64,000 nucleotides of DNA from Halorhabdus sp. CBA1104. Its GTDB lineage: Archaea; Halobacteriota; Halobacteria; Halobacteriales; Haloarculaceae. Where the stretch lies: NCBI RefSeq assembly GCF_009690625.1, contig NZ_CP033878.1, positions 62,001-126,000 on the forward strand, read 5' to 3'. The notes beneath the pieces were generated by a model, which worked only from the letters and a program-made list of their open reading frames with translations, searched no databases and was not told where the DNA came from. Numbering within the stretch: position 1 is the stretch's first letter; each line of letters opens with the position of its first letter. Positions 26,114 to 34,619 of the stretch are shown here, one piece after another. The position numbers were made by a program, and so were the translations under genes.

Positions 26114-27258
26114 TCACTGGGTGGCCCGAATGCCTCGATGGAAGAACCCGACGGTCAACAGGGCGGCCAGTCCTGTTCCGAGTACGACGAAGATGTACAT
26201 GTCTTGGACGCCGACCAGGTTGGCGATCCAGCCACCCACGACCTGGCCGAACACCCGCCCCGTTCCGAGGCCGAGTGCTGCAAGCAGCGCTTGGGCCGAG
26301 GCGCTCATCGCGTCGGGCGCGTACTCGTGGGCGAGTGATACTGACGCGAGCGTGAAGAGGGCAAACCCTGCCCCTGTGGAACTTGGGCCAGGAAGACGGC
26401 GGGAAGCGTTCCCGGGACGACGTACAGGACGAAACTGAGAGCAAGGACGATCGCTCCCACGAGCAACTGCGTCCGGTGGCGCCAGCCCAGGCGCACGATC
26501 CAGACGAACACGGCCGCCTCGGCCAGTGTGCGGACGAACCAGGCTGCACCCGTCATCGCGTCGCTGGCCTCGATCGCGCGGATGTACACCGAGAAGAACG
26601 AATTTGCCGTCGTGGTTGAGGCGCCGATGAGCAGGCCGACCGCCAACAGCAACACGAACGCAGGCTTGGTCAACAGCTGTAAACTGTCCTCGCGTAAGTC
26701 CGGCGACAACTCGCTCGCCGACGGCTTCGGGAGCCCGCGAAGCGAGATGACGAACACGACCATCCCGATCGCGTAGACCGCGAAGATCGTCGCCGTCCCG
26801 AAGGTTTCGACGAGCGGGCCAAGCGCGAGGATCCCGACACCGAAAGCGATGCTCCCAAAGGCCCGGACATTGCCGTAGTCGATGCCACTGGACAGGACCA
26901 TCGAGTTCGCCAGGGGGACGATCGGCGAGCGGAACGCCGAGTAGATCCCGGCGGCGACGACCATCAGGACGAACGGCGACTCGATAACCATCCCGAGAGG
27001 GAACAGGAGTCCCCCGAGTATCGACACCACTGCGCCGATGGCCATCGCGAGTTTCGTCCGACCATACGCGTCGGCCACCATCCCCCAGATCGGCTGGGCG
27101 ACGATGCCTGCACCGACCAGTACCGCACCGATGAGTCCCATCTGGGACTCCGAGAGCCCGATGTCCTCGAAGAATATATTTCGATACCCGGCGATGCCGT
27201 TTCCAGCGGCGTACAACACCAGATACAGCAACTGGTAGCGACGCTCGTCGCTCAGCAT
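26114..27258 (-). CDS. MFS transporter, apparent frameshift
   Basis: Major facilitator superfamily permease, about 381 residues when corrected, twelve helices. The start MLSDERRYQLLYLVLYAAG is followed by the loop 2-3 motif GMVADAYGRTK. The frame breaks near 26371-26374 (CCCC, plus strand). Adding one base joins FLAQVPQG to AGFALFTLASVSLAHEYAPD and the rest of the C-terminal half, down to HRGIRATQ. The uncorrected frame ends in a Ser/Arg-rich tail. The substrate is unknown. The gene is convergent with nothing and lies beside the tRNA. Confidence 0.85.
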
Positions 27259-27406
27259 GCTCGCCCACCAGCCGGACCGATTTCGTTCATCTATCCGCGC
27301 TTGCACTTGTGATGAAAAAGCCTTCACATTTCTCTCTAGCAGGAAACAACACGCAGCGGTCGTTGTTCCGATACAGTTAACCACAGATCGGTCGAACGAC
27401 GCCGAC

Positions 27407-27946
27407 ATGCCGGGACCAGTCTTTCTGGACGGAGAGACGGTGACGCTGCGGACGATCGAGGACGAAGACCTCGGGTTCATCCAACGCGAGCGCTCGGCCC
27501 CGGGCGTCTGGCGGACACTCGGGTGGCCGTTTCCTTCCAACAGCGAGCAACTCCAGGAGTTCTACGAGGAGACCATCTCCGACGAGGAGACGATTCACCT
27601 CCTGATCACGGTCGCCGAAGAGCCGGTCGGTATGGTGAGCTTCCACGAAGTCTCAGCGGACGCCTGGCGTGGAGAACTCGGCTATTGGGTGGCGACGGAG
27701 CATCACGGTAACGGGTACGCGACCGATGCCGTCGGCACGCTCGTCGAGTACGGCTTTCGCGACCTGGGCTTTCACCGCATCGAAGCGAAGGTATTCGACG
27801 GTAACGGCCCTTCACGAACCGTTCTCGAAAATCTCGGATTCACGCACGAAGGCGTTCACCGCGAGGCAGTCTTCTCCGATGGCGGGTTTCGGGACGTCCA
27901 CTGGTACGGCCTGCTCGCAGACGAGTGGGATCTCGACGTCGAGTGA
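27407..27946 (+). CDS. GNAT family N-acetyltransferase (RimJ/RimL-like)
   Basis: Acetyl-CoA-dependent transferase, 179 residues. It starts MPGPVFLDGETVTLRTIEDEDL, typical of the RimJ/RimL and spermidine acetyltransferase group. The acetyl-CoA motif is VATEHHGNGYATDAVGTLVEY (motif A; about 100-120), and the C-terminal NGPSRTVLENLGFTHEGVHR matches the family motif B. The substrate may be a protein N-terminus or a small amine. Confidence 0.85.
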   Translation: MPGPVFLDGETVTLRTIEDEDLGFIQRERSAPGVWRTLGWPFPSNSEQLQEFYEETISDEETIHLLITVAEEPVGMVSFHEVSADAWRGELGYWVATEHHGNGYATDAVGTLVEYGFRDLGFHRIEAKVFDGNGPSRTVLENLGFTHEGVHREAVFSDGGFRDVHWYGLLADEWDLDVE

Positions 27947-27963
27947 GGTGACTTCCGGCGTCG

Positions 27964-28314
27964 TTACCAGTCGACCGAGACGGTTCCGTCTCCGTGAGGA
28001 TCGGGGGCGATCTCCTCGTCAGTCCGGCGATCGATCACGTGGATCACGCCGTCGTCTTTCTTGGCCGGACAGACCGCCGCGGCGCGGACGTTCTCTTCGA
28101 GCTCCGTCTCGTCGATGAAGTAGCCCTTCGGCCGGGCGATGCCCGTCTCCAGATCGAGGTCCCAGTTGTCGGCCACCTGAGCGCACTTGCCCGCGCCGAT
28201 ACACTTGTTGGCCTCGAAGATGATCTTGTAGGGTTTTTCCGCGATCGGTGGCGCGTCGCGCTCACCGACCGAGGCGGGATCGATCGCCCCCTCGTTTGGC
28301 CCGTCGTCGCTCAT
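27964..28314 (-). CDS. Ferredoxin with three cluster cysteines
   Basis: A 116-residue soluble electron carrier. The cluster motif is NKCIGAGKCAQV with a later VCPAKKDDGVIHV, so only three of the four usual cysteines are present and the middle position is Ala. This pattern is typical of [3Fe-4S] or of readily converting clusters, as in ferredoxins serving cytochrome P450s. The N-terminal ~30 residues are a disordered acidic extension. The start at 28314 (MSDDGPNEGA) was chosen over a Met 15 codons upstream. Confidence 0.8.
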   Translation of the reverse strand: MSDDGPNEGAIDPASVGERDAPPIAEKPYKIIFEANKCIGAGKCAQVADNWDLDLETGIARPKGYFIDETELEENVRAAAVCPAKKDDGVIHVIDRRTDEEIAPDPHGDGTVSVDW

Positions 28315-28386
28315 ATCAACCCAATCAGTCGCCGGCGGTATGCCACTAGCGGTCGCCACAAATCACGCCCGAACTGCAGGGCCACT

Positions 28387-28932
28387 TCAGTCCTGAATCG
28401 TGACCGATTCGAGCCGGACGTCTTCGACCGGGTTGTCCTGGGGGCCGGTCTCGACGCTGCCGATCTCCCGCACCACGTCCATCCCGTCGATCACTTCGCC
28501 GAAGACGGGGTGGTCGCCGTCGAGGTGCGGTTGGGCATCGAGCGTGATGAAGAACTGCGAGCCGTTCGTGTCGGGGCCGCGGTTGGCCATCGAGAGGACG
28601 CCGGGGCCGTCGTGGCCCAATTCGTCGTGGAACTCGTCGTCGAAGGTGTAGCCCGGGCCGCCCCGGCCGGTGCCCGTGGGGTCGCCCATCTGGAGCATGA
28701 AGTCCTCGATGACGCGGTGGATCTCGATGTCTTCGTAGAAGGCGTCACCGCGGGTCTCGCCGGTTTCGGGATCTTCCCAGGTCGGCGTGTCGGGGGCGGG
28801 ATCGGCGTTTGCCGCCGGGTCGTGGGTCGCGAGGTTGACGAAGTTCTCGACGGTGCGGGGCGCACGCTCGTCGTACAGCTCGACTTCGATATCGCCGTGT
28901 GTCGTTTCGAGGGTCGCAGTCAGATCGCTCAT
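28387..28932 (-). CDS. Cyclophilin-type peptidyl-prolyl cis-trans isomerase
   Basis: Protein-folding enzyme of 181 residues with the single-domain bacterial/archaeal cyclophilin layout. It starts MSDLTATLETTHGDIEVELY. The catalytic and proline-binding pattern includes FHRVIEDFMLQMGDPTGTG (here IHRVIEDF), GVLSMANRGPDTNGSQFFIT and HLDGDHPVFGEVIDGMDVV. No signal peptide is present, so it is cytosolic. A haloarchaeal-type acidic insertion (DPAANADPAPDTPTWEDPE) follows the first helix. Confidence 0.93.
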   Translation of the reverse strand: MSDLTATLETTHGDIEVELYDERAPRTVENFVNLATHDPAANADPAPDTPTWEDPETGETRGDAFYEDIEIHRVIEDFMLQMGDPTGTGRGGPGYTFDDEFHDELGHDGPGVLSMANRGPDTNGSQFFITLDAQPHLDGDHPVFGEVIDGMDVVREIGSVETGPQDNPVEDVRLESVTIQD

Positions 28933-28988
28933 GGCTGTGTCGACGAGTGGGGGATGGATAACCGTGGTGGTCGGCGGCGGGCAGATGT

Positions 28989-29375
28989 TTACAGGCCCGC
29001 CAGTGTCACCGTATTGAGGGCGACTACCACCAGCGTCACGATACCGAACCCAAACAGGACGAGGCGTGCCGACCGGCCATCCAGATAGTGCCAGGTCAAC
29101 ACGAGCACCACGAGGGCCAGGAGTTTCAACGCCCCGATGCCCGGCGTCCCGTAGGTTTCCATGAACGCGCGCGCAACTGCGTTCCCTTCGGGCACGCCCG
29201 CAGCGACCCCAACCATCGTGGTCACGACGTCGATCGCCGCACCGACGAGGACGACCGCCCACAGGACGGCATCCGATTCCGGCAGCGGCCGCGGTTCGAG
29301 GAATGCTTCGAGGGCGACTAGGCCCGCCTGGAACCACGCCGGCACGACTCGTTCGGGCAGGGTTTTCGGATCCAT
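28989..29375 (-). CDS. Small haloarchaeal membrane protein of unknown function
   Basis: A 128-residue protein with about three membrane helices (AVLWAVVLVGAAIDVVTTMVG, ALKLLALVVLVLTWHYL, LVLFGFGIVTLVVVALNTVTL). The first helix carries an Asp-containing DVVTTMVG motif seen in DUF5658-like haloarchaeal membrane proteins. It follows the zinc-ribbon gene on the same strand with a short gap. No function is evident. Confidence 0.65.
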   Translation of the reverse strand: MDPKTLPERVVPAWFQAGLVALEAFLEPRPLPESDAVLWAVVLVGAAIDVVTTMVGVAAGVPEGNAVARAFMETYGTPGIGALKLLALVVLVLTWHYLDGRSARLVLFGFGIVTLVVVALNTVTLAGL

Positions 29376-29409
29376 GCTTTCATCAGGGTGGGGGCTGGGT
29401 CCTCGCCGC

Positions 29410-29730
29410 TTAGGACAGTCGATCGTCGTACGTCGGCGAGCGGTAGTAATTGAGATAGAACGTCCGGCCACAGCCGTCCTTGCCAGGGATGGGGCCGTCT
29501 GGCCGGCCGGTCGTCGACGTGGCAACGTCCTCGACGGCCCGTTCGGGCGCATCGACGTCCCCGAGGCAGACAAACTCGATGCCATCGGCGGCCGCGAGGT
29601 CGCCGGTCGTCGCCGCGTACTCCCGGTCGGTGTCCGGCTGTGGCCGGACCGACCCGTCCCGGAGTTCCGGGCTTCGCTCGATGCTCGTGACCGCCCCACA
29701 GTACGGGCAGTAATACGAAACTTCGACCAT
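29410..29730 (-). CDS. Small zinc-ribbon-like protein
   Basis: A 106-residue cytosolic protein beginning MVEVSYYCPYCGAVTSIERS. The CPYC pair and a later VCLGD and GCGRTFYLNYYRSP pair could bind one zinc. It looks like a haloarchaeal small zinc-finger family rather than a known enzyme. The start at 29730 follows the first recognisable zinc-ribbon residue set; an upstream Met would add eight residues. Confidence 0.65.
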   Translation of the reverse strand: MVEVSYYCPYCGAVTSIERSPELRDGSVRPQPDTDREYAATTGDLAAADGIEFVCLGDVDAPERAVEDVATSTTGRPDGPIPGKDGCGRTFYLNYYRSPTYDDRLS

Positions 29731-29782
29731 ACACGAGACAACGGTCCGGACCACTATAGATCCGCGGGCGTTGGCTGGGGAC

Positions 29783-30844
29783 TCAAAACGACCGCAATGC
29801 CGCTAGCTTCGCCGTCGCCTCACCACGGTCGAGAATATCGCGTGCAGTGTCGACGCCGGCTGCGATGTCGGGAACGTCCTCGCGGGCGTACATGCGAAGT
29901 GCCGCGTTGAGGGCAACGGCGTCGGCGAAGGCGTCGGTCCGATCGCCGGCCAGGACCGCCTCGGTGATCGCGGCCGAGTCCCCAATCACGTCCGCCACTT
30001 CGAGGGCGTCCTCGCTCGCGCCCAAGCCGTACTCGGCGGTCTCGATTGTCGCGTCCGCGACGCCATCGCCGCCGTCCCACTCGGCGATCGTCGTCGAACC
30101 TGGGCGAACGTCGTCGTAGCCTTCCAGTCCCTGGATGAACAGGGCACGCTCGAACGTCGATTCACGAGATCGGTCGAGCGTCCCGGCGAGTTTCTTCGCG
30201 AACGCGAGGTGGTAGAAACTCCCCAGGTGAACGGACGACCCGGCGGGATTGGAAAGCGTCTCGATGGTGTTCAGAAACGTTCTGACGCCCATCTCTTCGC
30301 GCCGGGTTGCCAACGCGGTCACCGCTGGTGCGAACCGGGGCTGGTAGTAGAACCCGAAGCCAACTTCCTCGACCATTCGGGCGCTCGCGTCCGGGTCGAG
30401 ATCGGTCCGGACTCCGAGCTCGTCGAGTACGTGTTTGTAGGCCGGCTGTTTTTGGGTCGGGATGCGATCGCCGCTGTGGACGACGACGGGCGTCCCGGCC
30501 GCGGCGGCGACCAGCCCCGCAGCGACCCCGAGCAGGGCCGTCGACCCTTTCCCGTCGTAGTTGGCCCCGCAGTCGACGGGATCGACGTCCGGGCGGACTC
30601 GCGTGACCGTTTCTGCCTCGAGCACGTCGAGAAAGGCCGCGAGTTCGGTCGGCGTATTGCGCTTCCAGCGGTTGGCCAGCCAGAAGGCACCGAGCGTCGT
30701 TTCGGCCGGGTCACGACGGAGGATGCGCGCCATCGCTTGCCGGGCCTGTTCCCGAGTCATGTCGTCGGCCGACTTGTGGCCGGAGCCGACGACCTCGGTC
30801 AGCAGCCGTTGGAGGGACCACTCTTCGGCGTCGTCGTCAGTCAT
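29783..30844 (-). CDS. Anthranilate phosphoribosyltransferase-like protein (TrpD2 class)
   Basis: A 353-residue member of the nucleoside phosphorylase/TrpD superfamily. The N-terminal helical domain (about 1-75) is followed by the phosphoribosyl diphosphate loop CGANYDGKGSTALLG (about 101-115). Later conserved segments are VVVHSGDRIPTQKQ and a VRTFLNTIETLSNPAG hinge. The GKGST loop and the lack of clear anthranilate-site residues fit the TrpD2/YbiB group better than true TrpD. Isolated, it is not next to other trp genes. Confidence 0.8.
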   Translation of the reverse strand: MTDDDAEEWSLQRLLTEVVGSGHKSADDMTREQARQAMARILRRDPAETTLGAFWLANRWKRNTPTELAAFLDVLEAETVTRVRPDVDPVDCGANYDGKGSTALLGVAAGLVAAAAGTPVVVHSGDRIPTQKQPAYKHVLDELGVRTDLDPDASARMVEEVGFGFYYQPRFAPAVTALATRREEMGVRTFLNTIETLSNPAGSSVHLGSFYHLAFAKKLAGTLDRSRESTFERALFIQGLEGYDDVRPGSTTIAEWDGGDGVADATIETAEYGLGASEDALEVADVIGDSAAITEAVLAGDRTDAFADAVALNAALRMYAREDVPDIAAGVDTARDILDRGEATAKLAALRSF

Positions 30845-30999
30845 GCTCGCACGTGGTGGCGAGTCGGGCTTAAGCCACGGGATACCGGCGAGCGTTCGCG
30901 GCCGTCGGTGACACGATGGGGGGTATCAGTCGAGCATCCGGCCCACGTCTTGTCGAGAACCCGTTCGACCCGGCGCTGTCCGGTGGCACGCCAGAAACC

Positions 31000-31006
31000 T
31001 TATCTG
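31000..31006 (+). promoter_or_regulatory. TATA-like element of the HalX regulator gene
   Basis: The sequence AACCTTATCTGG (core TTATC) lies about 30 bases upstream of the ATG at 31034, the spacing of a leaderless haloarchaeal promoter. Confidence 0.5.
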
Positions 31007-31033
31007 GTGGGCCATGCCAGTATTCATCGTTAG

Positions 31034-31612
31034 ATGTCAGCCAGTGTCGCACCGATTGTGCTGGTCGTCGACGACGAGAGCGACGTCGCAGACGCGTACG
31101 CGGCCCAACTCGAAGAGCGGTATACGGTGTTGACCGCCTACAGCGGCCAAGAGGCTTTAGAGACCGTCGACGAGACCGTCGACGTCGTCTTGCTCGACCG
31201 GCGCATGCCGGGAATCTCCGGAGACGAGGTGCTTTCGACGGTCCGCGACCGTGGCCTCGACTCCCGCGTGGCCATGGTCACTGCTGTCGACCCCGATTTC
31301 GACGTTATCGAGATGCCCTTCGACGACTACGTGACGAAGCCAGTCTCCCGTGAGGAACTGTTCGAGACCATCGAACGATTGCTCACCTTTCGCTCCTACG
31401 AGGCGCAGTTCCAGGAGTTCTATCGCATCACGACGAAGCTGGCGACGCTCCGGGCAAACAAGAGTGAGGCGGAACTGCGGCGCAGCGACGCCTTTCAGGA
31501 CCTCATCGACCACCGGGATACTCTCCGGGCACAACTCGACGAGACGCTGCACTCCGTCGATGACGCGGACTTCCCGGCTATGTTCACGGAACTCCAGGAT
31601 CACTCCGAGTGA
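31034..31612 (+). CDS. HalX-domain response regulator
   Basis: Response regulator of 192 residues. The receiver domain (about 6-120) carries Asp13/Asp14, the phosphoacceptor Asp55 (LLDRRMPG) and the Lys of DDYVTKP. The C-terminal HalX domain (about 125-190) is a helical module seen after haloarchaeal receivers (LLTFRSYEAQFQEFYRITTKLATL). No DNA-binding domain is visible, so output is by protein contact. No partner histidine kinase lies in the window. Confidence 0.92.
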   Translation: MSASVAPIVLVVDDESDVADAYAAQLEERYTVLTAYSGQEALETVDETVDVVLLDRRMPGISGDEVLSTVRDRGLDSRVAMVTAVDPDFDVIEMPFDDYVTKPVSREELFETIERLLTFRSYEAQFQEFYRITTKLATLRANKSEAELRRSDAFQDLIDHRDTLRAQLDETLHSVDDADFPAMFTELQDHSE

Positions 31613-31684
31613 ACTGTCTCTCGTGTCGACTTCGGCTTTGGCCTGAGGGCAACGCACAAGTACGATGACGACATAAGTTACCAC

Positions 31685-31966
31685 ATGCCATCCATCTGGG
31701 GCTGGCTCCTGGTGTCCCTCCTGGGATTCCTGTTTTTTCAGGCGCTCATCTACTGGTATCTTCGGGGGGACGGGGCGTCTCTGGATGGCCCGTCTTCGAG
31801 TCCGATCGATCGGGACTCACCCGTCCGGCCGGCGGCCGAGACTGGTGAGCGTGCGCCACCGGGTACCGATTCTGGGGAGACGATCCAGTGTCGCCACTGC
31901 GGGACGGACAACGAGCGCGAACCGCCCTACACTTACTGCCGGGAGTGTCTGGGGCAACTTCGTTGA
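31685..31966 (+). CDS. Membrane-anchored zinc-ribbon protein
   Basis: A 93-residue protein with one N-terminal membrane helix (WGWLLVSLLGFLFFQALIYWYL), a Pro/Ser/Asp-rich linker and a C-terminal zinc ribbon (IQCRHCGTDNE ... YTYCRECLGQL; two CxxC pairs). I recognise this as a haloarchaeal membrane zinc-ribbon family without known function. It sits between the HalX regulator and the KaiC-like ATPase, on the same strand. Confidence 0.75.
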   Translation: MPSIWGWLLVSLLGFLFFQALIYWYLRGDGASLDGPSSSPIDRDSPVRPAAETGERAPPGTDSGETIQCRHCGTDNEREPPYTYCRECLGQLR

Positions 31967-32000
31967 GAGATCGGTCTTTCAGCGCTGAGAATGCCGAAGA

Positions 32001-32010
32001 AAACACCTTA
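32001..32010 (+). promoter_or_regulatory. TATA-like element of the KaiC-like ATPase gene
   Basis: AAACACCTTA lies 26-35 bases upstream of the ATG at 32036, the usual place for a haloarchaeal leaderless promoter. It indicates that the ATPase gene starts its own transcript. Confidence 0.45.
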
Positions 32011-32035
32011 GTGGCGAGGTCCCGTCGGTACCGAT

Positions 32036-32722
32036 ATGCGTGTCGCCAGTGGCGTGCCTGGGTTCGACGAACTCGTCGATGGCGGATTGTTGGCCGATCG
32101 CCTCTACGTTGTCAGCGGGCCGCCGGGCAGTGGCAAGACGACGTTCTCTTCGATGTTCATCACGCAGGGCGCCAAGGCGGGCGAAAACTGCTTGTACGTG
32201 ACGATGCACGAGACGAAATCGGAACTACGCGAGGACATGGCTGGCTTCGAATTCGGCTTCGACCGGGCGATCCAGTCCAATGCCGTGCAGTTTCTGAACC
32301 TCGTGACCGAACCCGGCAAACGGGCCATCTCGCAGTTCGGCAAGGAAGGCGGACTGACCAATCGGCTGGTCGCGTATATCGAGTCAAACGCGATCGATCG
32401 GGTCGTTATCGATTCGACGATGCTACTCCAGCACTTTTTCAGTGACGTCGACGACGAGATCACGGGGTTTCTCTCGGCGCTGAAACAGACTGACGCGACG
32501 ATCATCCTCATCTCGGAGATGACCGACCCCAGTGCCTACTCCGACGAGCACTATCTGGCCCACGGTGTTATCTTCTTCCACAACTTCTTAGAGTCCGGTG
32601 GGATGCAACGGGGTATTCAGGTGATCAAGATGCGCGGGACCGCCATCGACTGTGACATTCGCGAGATCGAATTCTCGGACGGCGGGCTCCACGTCCACGC
32701 AGACCGGAAAGTCAAGACCTGA
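32036..32722 (+). CDS. Single-domain KaiC/RadA-like ATPase
   Basis: RecA-superfamily ATPase of 228 residues with a single KaiC-type domain. The Walker A motif is GPPGSGKTT (28-36) with an upstream KaiC-like GVPGFDELVDGG, and the Walker B strand is RVVIDSTMLLQHFF. These proteins in haloarchaea are often taken as signal-transduction ATPases, related to regulators of gas vesicles and archaella. It is followed after one base by a small acidic gene likely translated with it. Confidence 0.85.
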   Translation: MRVASGVPGFDELVDGGLLADRLYVVSGPPGSGKTTFSSMFITQGAKAGENCLYVTMHETKSELREDMAGFEFGFDRAIQSNAVQFLNLVTEPGKRAISQFGKEGGLTNRLVAYIESNAIDRVVIDSTMLLQHFFSDVDDEITGFLSALKQTDATIILISEMTDPSAYSDEHYLAHGVIFFHNFLESGGMQRGIQVIKMRGTAIDCDIREIEFSDGGLHVHADRKVKT

Positions 32723-32723
32723 C

Positions 32724-33131
32724 ATGTACGAACGCAGCTACGGTACCGACTGGGAGACACTCGAGAAGCCAGCAGCCACCGAACGGGCCTTTGCTCTCGG
32801 GGTCGCGGCCGTGCTGGGCGAGCCACGTCCTGACGAATACGAACGGATTCTGGAAACGGTCGCAAACTCCTACGACCGTAGTATCGTCGAACTCGCTTAC
32901 CAGGAGGGCAAGCGAAAGGCCTCCGGACAGCGTGACGACATCGATGACGAGGAGACCGTCTGGGAGTCACTCGTCGAGGACGACGGGCCGAAAACGACGG
33001 TCGACGAAGACGACGTGCCCACGGGTGGGCGGGATGGCCTCCCGTCCGTACTGGACGATCTGGACCTGCTGGACCGGCCGCTCGATGACGAACTCGAACG
33101 GGAACGACTACCCGAGTTCCTCAGAAAGTGA
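32724..33131 (+). CDS. Acidic partner protein of the KaiC-like ATPase, unknown function
   Basis: A 135-residue acidic protein (MYERSYGTDWETLEKPAATER...). Its first ~65 residues form helices (AFALGVAAVLGEPRPDEYERI), and the rest is disordered and Asp/Glu-rich, ending ERERLPEFLRK. The ATG follows the ATPase stop by one base, so the two are probably translated together. No known domain is recognised. Physical interaction with the ATPase is an inference from gene pairing. Confidence 0.7.
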   Translation: MYERSYGTDWETLEKPAATERAFALGVAAVLGEPRPDEYERILETVANSYDRSIVELAYQEGKRKASGQRDDIDDEETVWESLVEDDGPKTTVDEDDVPTGGRDGLPSVLDDLDLLDRPLDDELERERLPEFLRK

Positions 33132-33132
33132 G

Positions 33133-33420
33133 TTACAGCGAGGTCTGGTCGCGTCCGTCTGTCCCCGGACTGAACGGGTCCCTGTCGCTGTAGTACTTCC
33201 GCCCGATGGCCATGCTGCTGACCGCCGAGTACATCGCAGCTGTCGCTTCTTCGTGACTATCGTAGGTTTCGCTGTCGAGGCGACCGAGGATCTCGGCTAG
33301 GGTCTCTGACCCGTCGGAAAACTCGATTTCCATGTCACCGTGAGCGGCTAGGAGTTCGTCTCTCGTGGTTGGATACCGGTGCATGCCGAGTCGATCGCTC
33401 GCGTCTTGGATCGTTCGCAT
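33133..33420 (-). CDS. DUF5789-like small haloarchaeal protein
   Basis: A 95-residue protein (MRTIQDASDRLGMHRYPTTR) with the pattern YPTTRDELLAAHGDMEIEFSDGSETLAEILGRL (read as two parts), typical of a DUF5789-type haloarchaeal family. These proteins are short, helical and of unknown function. It ends one base after the convergent gene finishes. The start at 33420 follows an upstream Met four codons earlier. Confidence 0.7.
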   Translation of the reverse strand: MRTIQDASDRLGMHRYPTTRDELLAAHGDMEIEFSDGSETLAEILGRLDSETYDSHEEATAAMYSAVSSMAIGRKYYSDRDPFSPGTDGRDQTSL

Positions 33421-33548
33421 ACGACTGTGCACGTCACGGACGCTAATAAACTTTCACAATTAATCATACAATTATTGCGGGTGGGTGTCACTCACAGTTA
33501 GGTGGGACAACCGGAACCGGAAAATGCGCGCCCGCTCGAAGGCCACAC

Positions 33549-34325
33549 ATGGTCGTCGCCGACTTGCACGTCCATACGACGCGCTCGGACGGGCAGCTAT
33601 CGCCCACATCGGTCGCCGAGGCCGCACGGCGGGCGTCGCTGGATGCAGTAGCGATCACAGATCACGATCGCCTGCCCCCGGTTACGGAACGATGGGTCGA
33701 GCGCCAGGGTGTGACCGTCATCGCCGGGATCGAACTCCGGGTCCGGGCCGACGACCAGTTGCTCGATCTGCTCGGCTACGGCCTCACCCCGACGGTGGCG
33801 TTACGAACGGAACTCGAGCGCTTGCAGGCCAACCGGATCGAGCGCGCCCGAGAGATCGTCGCGCAGGTCGAGGCCTGTCTCGACGTCGAACTCGACGTCT
33901 CTTTCGAGCCGGGCGTGGGCCGGCCACACATCGCAGCGGCCATCGCCGACAGCGAGGCCCCCTACGACGTCGCGGGTGCCTTCGAACACTTGATCGGCGA
34001 GGACGGCCCGTGTTACGTTGCCCGCGAGATCCCGTCTTTCGAGCGAGGGCACGAATTGCTGACCGCGGCCTGTTCGCTCGTCAGCCTCGCCCATCCGTTG
34101 CGGTACGACGATCCGGACGCCGCGCTCGCACACGCTCGTGATCTCGATGCAATCGAACTGGCCTATCCGTACGACGGGCGCGTCGATCGGACGCCAGTCG
34201 AGCGCGCGATCGACGAAGACGACCTGCTTGCGACTGGCGGCAGCGACGCCCACGGGACGACGCTCGGGACGGCTGGACTCGATCGGCCGGCCCACGAGCG
34301 ATTTCGCGCTCGGCTGGCGTATTGA
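33549..34325 (+). CDS. PHP-domain metal-dependent phosphoesterase
   Basis: A 258-residue polymerase-and-histidinol-phosphatase domain protein. Metal-binding His residues are visible in ADLHVHTTRSDGQLSP at the N-terminus, ITDHDR near residue 37, and VSLAHPLRYDD near residue 180, with the C-terminal GGSDAHGTTLG. Such stand-alone PHP proteins (YciV/TrpH-like) hydrolyse phosphoesters such as 3',5'-nucleotide bisphosphates or RNA ends. The substrate here is not established. Confidence 0.88.
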   Translation: MVVADLHVHTTRSDGQLSPTSVAEAARRASLDAVAITDHDRLPPVTERWVERQGVTVIAGIELRVRADDQLLDLLGYGLTPTVALRTELERLQANRIERAREIVAQVEACLDVELDVSFEPGVGRPHIAAAIADSEAPYDVAGAFEHLIGEDGPCYVAREIPSFERGHELLTAACSLVSLAHPLRYDDPDAALAHARDLDAIELAYPYDGRVDRTPVERAIDEDDLLATGGSDAHGTTLGTAGLDRPAHERFRARLAY

Positions 34326-34406
34326 CTGTCTGTCTCCTGTCGAACCGTCTGCCTTCTGTCAGACAACAGCGGTGCCTTCAATGTGCTTGCCGTCCAGGTA
34401 TCAGGT

Positions 34407-34574
34407 ATGCAGTGTCACTATTGTGACCGCGGGGCCGAGGTCGCGGTCGAGAAAGATGCCCTGAAGGTGGGACTCTGTGAGGAGCACTTCCATCAGCGGA
34501 TGTCGGAACTCGCCGACGGCGACTGGATTGCGGGCGTCGAGGACGATCTCGACCTCGATATCGACCGCTCGTAA
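34407..34574 (+). CDS. Small CxxC protein (55 residues), DUF6757-like
   Basis: A 55-residue cytosolic protein (MQCHYCDRGAEVAVEKDALK...). It has a CHYC pair and a later GLCEEHFHQRMSEL, so Cys and His residues could hold one zinc. Its N-terminal start was placed at 34407 because the residues upstream of MQCHYC have no conserved character. Similar tiny proteins occur in many haloarchaea; no function is known. Confidence 0.75.
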   Translation: MQCHYCDRGAEVAVEKDALKVGLCEEHFHQRMSELADGDWIAGVEDDLDLDIDRS

Positions 34575-34619
34575 GCGTCAGCCAGCAACGGTTGTTCTCT
34601 CAGGTGTACTTTCGCCCGT

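Noticed and set aside
26114-26305. Calling the 3' part of the MFS gene a separate small membrane protein
   Set aside because: The segment continues the MFS fold exactly once one base is restored; no separate start or ribosome-binding site is present.
25687-26355. 222-codon open frame upstream of the MFS gene
   Set aside because: It runs through the tRNA-Val gene and its Arg/Pro-rich translation has no coding character.
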